Assembly: GCA_016705695.1 (NCBI GenBank)
Contig: JADJLA010000018.1
Span: forward strand, 124,001 to 188,000
From: Sphingobacteriaceae bacterium
Lineage (GTDB): Bacteria; Bacteroidota; Bacteroidia; B-17B0; Aurantibacillaceae
DNA: 64,000 bases
Reading direction: 5' to 3'
Shown here: piece by piece, positions 1-7,591 of the stretch
Layout of the letters: each line of letters opens with the position of its first letter
Numbering within the stretch: the stretch's first letter is position 1
The notes under the pieces: generated by a model
Told to the model about the DNA's origin: nothing
Seen by the model: the letters and a program-made list of their open reading frames with translations, nothing else
The model's database searches: none
Translations under genes and position numbers: made by a program

Positions 1-384
1 AGGAATTTCAGACGCAATGGATGCAAGTTTTGTATAGATATTTTTATCATCTATAAATACTGCTTTTACTTCGGCGTGATTTAAAATAAATTTAAGGTCG
101 TGGTTGCTGGCTGTTGGAAAAATTGGAACTGTAACAACACCTATCTGTTGGCAGCCATAATCGGCAAAACACCATTCTGGGCGATTGCCTGAAATAATGG
201 CCACTTTATCATCCAAGCCCAAACCAAGGTTCAATAAACCATAGCTAACTAAGTTAACATGATTTACAAAGTCGTTACTACTATACTTTTTCCATTGTTT
301 GTTTACCTTACCGCATAGGATATCGTCTTTTTGGTAAGTGCCTTTATGTAGGTCTAAAATATCAAATACGCGTGTAATCTCCAT
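1..384 (-). CDS. AMP-dependent acyl-CoA synthetase, N-terminal part (runs off the window)
   Basis: The reading frame opens with an ATG at 384 and stays open to the window edge, giving the first 128 residues. The protein starts MEITRVFDILDLH, followed by a segment with KVAIISGNRPEW and GVVTVPIFPT. These are typical of the N-terminal domain of long-chain fatty-acid CoA ligases (ANL superfamily), which activate fatty acids with ATP and CoA. The P-loop (TSGTTGxPKG) and the C-terminal lid lie outside the window, so substrate class cannot be checked. It is divergent from hldD, with about 70 nt between the two start codons. Confidence 0.85.
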   Translation of the reverse strand, partial: MEITRVFDILDLHKGTYQKDDILCGKVNKQWKKYSSNDFVNHVNLVSYGLLNLGLGLDDKVAIISGNRPEWCFADYGCQQIGVVTVPIFPTASNHDLKFILNHAEVKAVFIDDKNIYTKLASIASEIP

Positions 385-441
385 AATTCAAATAAAGCAC
401 TAATATAAAATTTTTTGCTTTCCAACACAACAGATTTGTTT

Positions 442-449
442 TATCTTTG
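442..449 (+). promoter_or_regulatory. Bacteroidota -7 box (TATCTTTG) of hldD
   Basis: TATCTTTG matches the TAnnTTTG consensus exactly and lies 4 nt before the ATG at 454. A TTTG at 414-417 is a possible -33 element, but the 24-nt spacer is longer than usual. Transcription would start at or just before the ATG, so the mRNA is predicted to be leaderless. Confidence 0.6.
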
Positions 450-453
450 CACC

Positions 454-1419
454 ATGTTAGTAGTTACGGGTTCAGCAGGATTCATAGGAAGTTGTTTGGT
501 AGGAAAACTAAATGCTTTAGGGCATTCCGATCTAATTTTGGTGGATGATTTCTCAAAGGAAGGTAAGGTTGCTAATTATTCCTCCAAAAATTTCTCTAAA
601 AAAATTGAACGTTCAGAATTTATTGAGTGGTTCGGTAAAAATTCGAAAGATATTACCTGTGTTTTTCATATTGGAGCGCGCACGGATACTACCGAATTCA
701 ATATTGCCATTTTTAACGAGCTTAATTTAAATTATACTAAATCGCTTTGGCAAATTTGTAGTACACATAAAATACCTTTTATGTACGCTTCTTCGGCGGC
801 AACTTACGGGTTGGGTGAATTTGGATATGATGATGATGAAACAAAGATCAACGATTTAAAACCTTTGAACCCTTATGGTGACAGCAAGAATGATTTTGAT
901 AAATGGGCTATACAGCAAACACAAGCCCCGCCAAATTGGTATGGTTTAAAGTTCTTTAATGTATACGGCCCCAATGAATACCATAAGGCGCGCATGGCGT
1001 CTGTTATTTTTCATTCGTTCAATCAAATTAATTCAACCGGTAAAGTAAAATTATTTCGTTCTCACAATCCTAAATATTCAGATGGCGGACAATTACGTGA
1101 TTTTGTTTATGTAAAAGATGTGGTAGATGTTTTGATTTTTTTATTTGAGAAACATCCCAAAAATGGCATTTATAATTTAGGAAGCGGCAAGGCGCGCAGT
1201 TTTTCTGATCTTGCTAAAGCAACCTTTAATGCCTTGGGAAAAACGCCTGATATAGAATTTATTGATACGCCCATTGATATTCGCGATAAATACCAATATT
1301 TTACGGAAGCGAATATGAATAAATTAAAAGCAGCAGGATTTAAAAAAGAATTCACTACACTGGAAGAAGGCGTAAGTGATTACGTGAAGAATTATCTTAT
1401 TACGAGTCGCTATTATTAG
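454..1419 (+). CDS. hldD: ADP-glyceromanno-heptose 6-epimerase
   Basis: This 321-residue protein of the extended short-chain dehydrogenase family interconverts ADP-D-glycero- and ADP-L-glycero-manno-heptose for the lipopolysaccharide inner core. The N-terminus carries the NAD(P) Rossmann motif GSAGFIGS. The catalytic S/Y/K set is seen in SSAATYG and NPYGDSK, and the heptose-epimerase signature FFNVYGPNEYHK follows, with GQLRDFVYVKD near residue 210. Length is normal for HldD. I chose the ATG at 454 rather than an upstream in-frame TTG at 415, because the protein then begins directly at MLVVTGSAGF and a promoter box lies between the two. The gene stands alone, and its stop codon touches a palindromic repeat. 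Confidence 0.92.
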   Translation: MLVVTGSAGFIGSCLVGKLNALGHSDLILVDDFSKEGKVANYSSKNFSKKIERSEFIEWFGKNSKDITCVFHIGARTDTTEFNIAIFNELNLNYTKSLWQICSTHKIPFMYASSAATYGLGEFGYDDDETKINDLKPLNPYGDSKNDFDKWAIQQTQAPPNWYGLKFFNVYGPNEYHKARMASVIFHSFNQINSTGKVKLFRSHNPKYSDGGQLRDFVYVKDVVDVLIFLFEKHPKNGIYNLGSGKARSFSDLAKATFNALGKTPDIEFIDTPIDIRDKYQYFTEANMNKLKAAGFKKEFTTLEEGVSDYVKNYLITSRYY

Positions 1420-1540
1420 CCACGGAGACGCGGAGGCACGGAGAAGGGTTAAGATAATGCTTCTCGCGACCAAGCAACCCGTCTAATTCATTAAACAATA
1501 GTAAGCAAACAAAAACTCCGTGTCTTAGTGCCTCCGTGGC
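1419..1540. repeat. Paired inverted repeat of the CCACGGAG family
   Basis: The left arm (1419-1444, starting GCCACGGAGACGCGGAGG) and the right arm (1515-1540, ending GTGCCTCCGTGGC) are near reverse complements separated by about 70 nt. The arms lie directly after the hldD stop codon and just before the end of the convergent gene at 1548. The same arms recur near 9901, 10394, 10453, 10866, 10995, 24750 and 34105. Confidence 0.85.
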
Positions 1541-1547
1541 AAAAAAA

Positions 1548-3089
1548 TTATTGATCTGTCCTGGCCTTAATGATCTCGGTAGCGTAATCGGTTTCGTTCA
1601 GGTGGCTATCTATCCAAGCAATAAGGTCGAAGTATTCGGTGGCTATCACTTGATACGGATCCCTGAAGATCTCTTCCAGCTGAGCTCTAAATTCTCCAAA
1701 GATCATTTTTTTATTAGCCGAGCGTTTTTTAGAAATGGCTATGCTTTTAAAATGCTTTAAAAAGGTTGTTTCAAATTCAAACGGATAATCAATTTGCTTG
1801 AAGAAGCGCAGCGTAGATTTATATGAGTAGATCAGATAATCGGTATTGTTCAATTCGTAATGAATGATGAGACTACAAAGTTTAGCATATCTGTAAAGAT
1901 CTTGTCGCGACTCATCAAAATTAGAATTATTTATTTCGTTGATGCATTTCAATGCCTTATTATAATTCTTCGTTGCAAAACACGTAACAAACATTAAAAA
2001 ATTAATGGTAGTGAACTCGTGTCCCTCATAATCATTCTTGTTTTTTTCCAAACTCTTTTCTATCTCCGGAAAAAACTCTTCCGCTTTTTCATATTGGCCC
2101 GAGTAATTGTAAAAAATCAGATCGTATACCGTTAAGCGAGTAAAAATTGTATTTTGAAGATCTTGCGTTTGAAAGCACTTATCATCCTTTATCGATCGCA
2201 AATGATCGATCGCAATTTTCGCTTTTTTAAGATTTGCATTAATAGCTAAGTAACGCGCTAAAAATCCATTGATGCTAATATACATTTTTGGATACTCTTC
2301 TTTTAAGTACCCATAAGTTTTAAATAATTCAACAGCATTGTCGATCTCTCGTCCTTGCACCTCATTTTCGCGCATTATGCGATAACAGATGAGCCTACAA
2401 AATGTTCCAAGCAATAGTGCCTTTTTACTATTTGCATAGGTAAGGTCGGCAATATATGGATTCCCCAAAAAACTTTCGAGTAAGTGTTTCTTTGAACGAT
2501 CGTGCACTAAAATATTCTGGTTGAAATAATACTCGATCTCCCTTAATAATTTCTGATACTTATTCAGCGTTGTCACTTTCTTGAGAATAAGTTCCTTCTC
2601 ATCGAACAGCTGCTGCATTTTAACAGCGGCTTCTTCCTTACTATATCTATTCACTTTCATGTATTGGATCTCTATCTCAATAAGATCCAAATGAGAATAA
2701 AATAATTCCTCTTGGGTGGTTCTATAGCGGATCCTTTCGGCCTCTTTGTTGGCCATTTTAGGAAGGTTCTTATCGTAAAGCAGCTGAACATCCTTTATTT
2801 TTTCGAATGTTGCTGCCGAACTTTTATCGTGGATCCGCTGCTGCCTTAAACTTTTTAAAATATGATGAAACAACTGATTCTTTTCGGAGGCCAAATGTTT
2901 AGCAAAGGTTTCGTTCTTAAAATGTTCTTTGGCCTTCTCTTCTACATACTCTTCAACCGAATCCATATAAACGAAAAGTCTTTTATAGTTCTTTTCGCCT
3001 TGCTGCAAGGAGGATCCCTGAAGAAAAGCTGCCTTTTCCTCAGGACTCAATGATCTAATGATCTCGTGCAACAATAAACTTGGTTTCAT
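1548..3089 (-). CDS. Hypothetical helical protein, 513 aa (paralogue of the next gene upstream)
   Basis: I do not recognise a named family. The protein has no signal peptide or membrane segment and appears to be almost entirely alpha-helical and highly charged, with helix pairs resembling a TPR-like solenoid (for example residues 260-450). Its N-terminus (EIIRSLSPEEKAAF) and a later ILKSLR motif match the start of the adjacent 254-residue protein, so the two are tandem paralogues. The ATG lies 7 nt after the stop of that gene, indicating one transcript. Its 3' end lies close to the CCACGGAG repeat pair. A cytoplasmic scaffold or regulatory role is possible but not shown. Confidence 0.75.
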   Translation of the reverse strand: MKPSLLLHEIIRSLSPEEKAAFLQGSSLQQGEKNYKRLFVYMDSVEEYVEEKAKEHFKNETFAKHLASEKNQLFHHILKSLRQQRIHDKSSAATFEKIKDVQLLYDKNLPKMANKEAERIRYRTTQEELFYSHLDLIEIEIQYMKVNRYSKEEAAVKMQQLFDEKELILKKVTTLNKYQKLLREIEYYFNQNILVHDRSKKHLLESFLGNPYIADLTYANSKKALLLGTFCRLICYRIMRENEVQGREIDNAVELFKTYGYLKEEYPKMYISINGFLARYLAINANLKKAKIAIDHLRSIKDDKCFQTQDLQNTIFTRLTVYDLIFYNYSGQYEKAEEFFPEIEKSLEKNKNDYEGHEFTTINFLMFVTCFATKNYNKALKCINEINNSNFDESRQDLYRYAKLCSLIIHYELNNTDYLIYSYKSTLRFFKQIDYPFEFETTFLKHFKSIAISKKRSANKKMIFGEFRAQLEEIFRDPYQVIATEYFDLIAWIDSHLNETDYATEIIKARTDQ

Positions 3090-3096
3090 TTTATAC

Positions 3097-3861
3097 TTAT
3101 GCTATCTCTAAAAAATATTCCTTTAAAAATTTATGTTTTGCAAACAACTCTTTTATTTGCGCACAGCACAGCTCTGACTCTATTTTTTGATTCAAGAACG
3201 AATAAATACGCTCTTTACATTTTAAAACAAACACGCTCTCCTTTCTGCTTAACGTATCTAGGTTATCGTTGAGTAAAGGATTGCTAAGAGTTCCGGATAA
3301 GGTTTCGTCCTTTTCTTCAGCGCGAGCCGTAATGCTCACCAATAACTTTTGATACTGCAATATTTTTTCTTCCTTATGGATCACGCTTTGTTCTTCCTGA
3401 GCAATGATACCGGGTTTAGGTTGAATCTCTTTTCCTTCTTCAAACACAATGAGTCTCCTTTCTACATCAAATAATTTCAATAAAAAACCAAACTGCTCGT
3501 CCTCATAAAGCTCACTCTTTAGCGAAGCTAACATTTTTCTACATTGTCGGTATTGTGCTTTATCAAATAAACAACGCAAATTCAAGATCTCGTCTTTAAT
3601 ACGAAAGACGGCGCAACTCTCTGCATGAAATCCGCGAAGAGATTTTAAGATCAGGCTGTAAAGTTTATCGATATCATATTCGGTATAATAGCCGCTACGT
3701 TCTAATTTTTCAATGCTTACACTTTCCTTTTCTATCTCGTTAAATAGCTTAACAAGTAAATCCACATCAACATTCTCGGTTGATATCATCATCTTAAAAA
3801 AACGCTTCTCTGCTTTACCAAGACTACGGATAAGGTCGGATATATCGTTCAGGTCTACCAC
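3097..3861 (-). CDS. Hypothetical helical protein, 254 aa (short paralogue)
   Basis: Translation starts at a GTG at 3861. The N-terminus (DLIRSLGKAEKRFF) and the internal ILKSLR motif align with the start of the 513-residue neighbour downstream, so this looks like a half-length member of the same unknown family, or one truncated at its C-terminus (it ends FLKEYFLEIA). It is cytoplasmic and helical, with a charged coiled region around residues 120-180. A TATATTTA box at 3878-3885 is a plausible promoter for the two-gene operon. The divergent neighbour is the M1 peptidase gene. Confidence 0.7.
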   Translation of the reverse strand: MVDLNDISDLIRSLGKAEKRFFKMMISTENVDVDLLVKLFNEIEKESVSIEKLERSGYYTEYDIDKLYSLILKSLRGFHAESCAVFRIKDEILNLRCLFDKAQYRQCRKMLASLKSELYEDEQFGFLLKLFDVERRLIVFEEGKEIQPKPGIIAQEEQSVIHKEEKILQYQKLLVSITARAEEKDETLSGTLSNPLLNDNLDTLSRKESVFVLKCKERIYSFLNQKIESELCCAQIKELFAKHKFLKEYFLEIA

Positions 3862-3943
3862 GTTTTAGTTCCAATGTTAAATATACGTACAAAGGCTCAA
3901 AAATGGATTTTTTTTGCTACATTTAGTTTTACATTTCATTCAC

Positions 3944-6385
3944 ATGACATTAGGTAGATTTACGACATTAACATTTGCTATTTTTCTGAGTTTGAGCTCA
4001 ATGGCACAAGAATTTTCGTGTCAACTAGGCAAGCGGGCTGCAATAACTGCCACTCCTCCATACTACAGCGCCGAGAACTTACGGAGCGATACTTTTGATG
4101 TTTTCAAGTACTTTATAAATCTTGAAATTGGTACGGCTGCTAATAAATTCATTAAAGGCAACACCATCATTAAATTTGCACCAAAGCAAAACAATAAAAC
4201 ATTCATTCGTTTTGATCTTTTAAAATTATTGATCGATTCAGTTAAAGAAGGAAGTACTGTTTTAACTTATGGGTATAACGATACTATTTTAAAAGTAAAT
4301 TTTTCTGCTACAAAAAATATCAATGATACTTCCTATATCACTGTGTTCTACCATGGAATTCCACAGGGCGATCCAAGCGGCTGGGGCGGTTTTTATTTTG
4401 ATAATTCTGATGGCGCTAATTACGCCTATAATTTAGGCGTTGGTTTTGGTGCCAATCCTCATAACTATGGCCGTGTATGGTTCCCGTGCTTTGATAATTT
4501 TGTAGAACGCAGTCGTTATCAGTTTTCGATTACGAGTGATACAGCTCGACGTGCTTATTGTAATGGTTATTTATTATCCGATGTTATATCACTGCCCAAT
4601 CGTACACGTACTTGGGTATTAAATGATCAGATCCCAACGTATTTATCAAGTGTAGCCTTGGCCAATTATAAACAAGTAAATTGGACGGTGAATACGTTGA
4701 GTGGTAATAAACCAATTACGCTTGTAGCACGTGGTGCCGATACAACATTAATGAAAAATGGCTTTGTGAATTTGCCAAATTGCATTGCAGGTTTTGAGAA
4801 TTATTTTGGTCCCTATATTTGGAATCGCTTTGGTTATTGTTCGGTGCCTTTTAATAGTGGGGCTATGGAGCATGCTACAAATATCTCATATCCAAAAGCA
4901 ACGCTTGGAAATTTAGGTTATGAAGCATCCTTAATGGCTCACGAATTATCGCATCATTGGTGGGGAGATAATATTACCTGCGAAACACAAGAAGATATGT
5001 GGATCAATGAAGGCATGGCATCGTTCAGTGCATTCATGTTCACCGAATGGAAATATGGTAAAGCGGCTTATTTAAATTCGATCCGTGTGCAACATGATGA
5101 TCTCTTAAAAAAATTACACAAAAAAGAAACTGGTTTCAGGGCTATCTCAGGGATCCCTCACAATTTAACTTACGGCGATCATGTGTATTTAAAAGGATCG
5201 GATGTAGCGCATACCTTGCGTAGTTATTTAGGAGACACCTTATTTTTTAATGCGTGTAAATATTTGATGACGCAAAATACATTGAAGCATATCAATAGTA
5301 TTCAAATGCGTGATATGATGCAAACATCCAGTGGAAAAAGTTTGACCGACTTTTTTAATAACTGGGTTTTCAATGGGGGTTGGCCTCACTTTGCCATCGA
5401 CTCTGTAAAAGTATTACAACAAACTACCGGAAGTTATACTGTAGAAGTTGCCGTGAAACAAAAATTATATGGTGCTCCTTCCTTATTTTCTAACGTTCCT
5501 TTAGAGGTCAGTTTTTTGAAAAGTGATTGGAGTAGAACTGTAAGAAAAATAACATTTAGCGGAGCCGCACAAACTTTTACCATGGTAATTCCACACGCTC
5601 CGGGTTACAGTGTTTTAAATTACGATAGCAAAATTGGCGATGCGGTTTCGTCTGAAACCTATACTGCAAAAACAGCTTCAGCCAACGCGGTGTTTAACAG
5701 AGCGCGCATGAGGCTTACAGTAACTAATGTGGGGGCCGACTCTAATATGGTATACATGGCGCATAACTTTGTTAAGCCAGATCCTTTTAAAAATAATCCT
5801 GAGGGCGCGTTGATCTCCGACCAACACTATTGGAAAGTAGGAGGTGTTTGGTCGAGCGGATTTGTTACCAAAGCGCGCTTTACTTATGATGGTGGTTTGC
5901 TTTATACCTCAACGTATGGTTATTTAGATACTCTGTTGTGCAGAGTTAACGGTGATAGCATTCGTTTGTATTATCGTAAAGATGCTACCGACGATTGGAG
6001 AATGGTAAAAAATGCAGTTAAAACCGCTCCTGGAATAAAATCAGGTTTTTTTGAAGTTGATACTTTAAAAATGGGTGAATATACATTTGCTAATCATGGC
6101 GATACTACGCTTGCCATTGGTGTGAAAGAAATAACTAAGAAAATTGGAAGCGTAAGTTTGTTCCCAAATCCTGCCAAGCGAAGCGTTACAATTGATCTTT
6201 CTCAACTAGAAGAATTTTACAGCGGGATCGATATAGTAAATGCCGAAGGGAAAGAAGTTTGCTCTATTCTTGTTTCAGAAAAATTAGTAAAAATAAATAC
6301 AGAGAATTTTGCTAAAGGTATTTATATGGTCCAAATTAAAAGTGGGGCAAAAACTATTACCAGTAAAAAACTGATCATTGAATAA
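3944..6385 (+). CDS. M1 family metallopeptidase with T9SS sorting domain
   Basis: This is a secreted zinc aminopeptidase of about 813 residues. A signal peptide ends near SSMAQ. The M1 N-terminal beta domain follows, then the exopeptidase motif as GAMEH near residue 306 (usually GAMEN), and the zinc site HELSH at 333-337 with the third ligand Glu in WINEG near 356 (HEXXH-18-E). The last 80 residues are a type A T9SS sorting domain (SLFPNPAKRSVTID ... SKKLIIE), so the enzyme is exported across the outer membrane and released or anchored. The ATG at 3944 is used because the upstream codons lack signal-peptide character. The stop codon overlaps the first base of the 6385-6547 element. Confidence 0.92.
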   Translation: MTLGRFTTLTFAIFLSLSSMAQEFSCQLGKRAAITATPPYYSAENLRSDTFDVFKYFINLEIGTAANKFIKGNTIIKFAPKQNNKTFIRFDLLKLLIDSVKEGSTVLTYGYNDTILKVNFSATKNINDTSYITVFYHGIPQGDPSGWGGFYFDNSDGANYAYNLGVGFGANPHNYGRVWFPCFDNFVERSRYQFSITSDTARRAYCNGYLLSDVISLPNRTRTWVLNDQIPTYLSSVALANYKQVNWTVNTLSGNKPITLVARGADTTLMKNGFVNLPNCIAGFENYFGPYIWNRFGYCSVPFNSGAMEHATNISYPKATLGNLGYEASLMAHELSHHWWGDNITCETQEDMWINEGMASFSAFMFTEWKYGKAAYLNSIRVQHDDLLKKLHKKETGFRAISGIPHNLTYGDHVYLKGSDVAHTLRSYLGDTLFFNACKYLMTQNTLKHINSIQMRDMMQTSSGKSLTDFFNNWVFNGGWPHFAIDSVKVLQQTTGSYTVEVAVKQKLYGAPSLFSNVPLEVSFLKSDWSRTVRKITFSGAAQTFTMVIPHAPGYSVLNYDSKIGDAVSSETYTAKTASANAVFNRARMRLTVTNVGADSNMVYMAHNFVKPDPFKNNPEGALISDQHYWKVGGVWSSGFVTKARFTYDGGLLYTSTYGYLDTLLCRVNGDSIRLYYRKDATDDWRMVKNAVKTAPGIKSGFFEVDTLKMGEYTFANHGDTTLAIGVKEITKKIGSVSLFPNPAKRSVTIDLSQLEEFYSGIDIVNAEGKEVCSILVSEKLVKINTENFAKGIYMVQIKSGAKTITSKKLIIE

Positions 6386-6547
6386 TACCAATTGTGCTGA
6401 TAATTTAATGCTAAGATGCGAAGTGATTTTTCATCAAAACGATGAACAAAAATCGTTGCGTAGCAATAGGCTACGGAACTATTTTTTGAAGACGTGTTGA
6501 TGGAAAAGAACAAGCAGATTGGATTAAATTATCTGCACATTTGGTAT
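6385..6547. mobile_element. 163-bp MITE-like element with 25-bp terminal inverted repeats
   Basis: The ends are 25-bp inverted repeats (6385-6409, beginning ATACCAATTGTGCTGATA, and 6523-6547) that match at 23 of 25 positions. The 113-bp interior has no gene and includes a small palindrome (CGTAGC AATAG GCTACG near 6460-6476). The element fills the whole gap between two convergent genes: its left end overlaps the last base of the M1 peptidase stop codon, and its right end encodes the last seven residues and stop of PabB. No clear target duplication is visible beyond an AT dinucleotide. It could be a non-autonomous transposon or an intergenic repeat acting as a bidirectional terminator. Confidence 0.65.
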
Positions 6548-7582
6548 AACGCCGTTAATGGCTTTAAGCAAGGCTTTTGCTTTTAGTAAACACTCTTCGT
6601 ATTCTTTTTCTGCATCGCACAAATGTGTGATGGCACTTCCTACGGCAAATGATAAACGTTTTGTTTTTGTATTGTAAACAAGCGTGCGAATAAGTACTGA
6701 TAATATAAAATCTCCCTTTTCATCCACATAGCCCATTGCACCCGAATATTCTTTGCGTTTAAATTGCTCGAACTCTTCAATTAACTGCATAGCACGAATT
6801 TTTGGTGCACCAGTCATACTCGGCATTGGAAATGTGGCTGCAATAATAGTTTCAAATGTTTGCTCGGGTTTTAATTTACATTGCACCGTACTTACCATTT
6901 GATGAACGGTTTCATACGTTTCGATAGTATATAATTTTGGAACGGTAACTGTAGCGCGCTGCGCCAAGATCGAAAGATCATTGCGCGATACGTCTACGAT
7001 CATTACATTTTCGGTGCGCTCTTTTAAACTTAAATGCAACTGTTGTTTGAGGTTCTCATCCTCATGAGGATCTGTACTTCGTTTAGCTGTACCTTTTATC
7101 GGTTTGGTAATGAGTACATCGCCTTTGCGTTTTAAAAATAATTCGGGACTAGCACTTATGATATACGTATCATCCAGTTTTGCAAGAGCCGCATATGGCG
7201 CTTTGGCTAATTGGTTCAGTTTTAAAAACACCGAAACCGGATCTATGTCTACATCCTTTGCTTCAAATTCTACGCAAAAATTAATTTCGTAAATATCACC
7301 AATGTGAATGTGATGTTTTAGATCGTTTACCCGTTTGATATACTCCTCTTTATTAGTGAGTGTGTGTAATTTTAAAGGCCCATTACTTTTCTCTCCTTTT
7401 ATTTCGCTTGCGCTAAATGGCCGCTTTGCCTTTACGGGATAGAAATTTTGTGTTTGATCATAATTTATAAGAACAACCGAATTATTCGCGAACTTGTTTT
7501 GCCTCTCGCCTAATTCATAAAATGAACTCTCAGATCCTTCGGGGTGATCATTGTTTAACGTTATTAGGGAATTGGAATTCAT
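6524..7582 (-). CDS. pabB: Aminodeoxychorismate synthase component I / chorismate-binding protein
   Basis: A 352-residue chorismate-utilising enzyme of the anthranilate synthase component I family, most like PabB, which makes 4-amino-4-deoxychorismate for folate. The active-site signatures are clear: ITKPIKGTAKR, VDVSRNDLS and PMPSMTGAPKIRAMQLIEEFE. It is shorter than the classic enzyme because the N-terminal domain is reduced, as in many bacterial PabB proteins. The last seven residues and the stop codon are encoded by the terminal repeat of the MITE-like element. It follows the helicase gene by 9 nt, so the two are probably cotranscribed. A TrpE role is less likely given the small N-terminus and the lack of trp neighbours. 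Confidence 0.85.
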   Translation of the reverse strand: MNSNSLITLNNDHPEGSESSFYELGERQNKFANNSVVLINYDQTQNFYPVKAKRPFSASEIKGEKSNGPLKLHTLTNKEEYIKRVNDLKHHIHIGDIYEINFCVEFEAKDVDIDPVSVFLKLNQLAKAPYAALAKLDDTYIISASPELFLKRKGDVLITKPIKGTAKRSTDPHEDENLKQQLHLSLKERTENVMIVDVSRNDLSILAQRATVTVPKLYTIETYETVHQMVSTVQCKLKPEQTFETIIAATFPMPSMTGAPKIRAMQLIEEFEQFKRKEYSGAMGYVDEKGDFILSVLIRTLVYNTKTKRLSFAVGSAITHLCDAEKEYEECLLKAKALLKAINGVIPNVQII

Positions 7583-7591
7583 ACTGCAAAT

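Noticed and set aside
415..453. TTG start for hldD, 13 codons upstream
   Set aside because: The extra residues are not conserved-looking and the promoter -7 box lies inside them.
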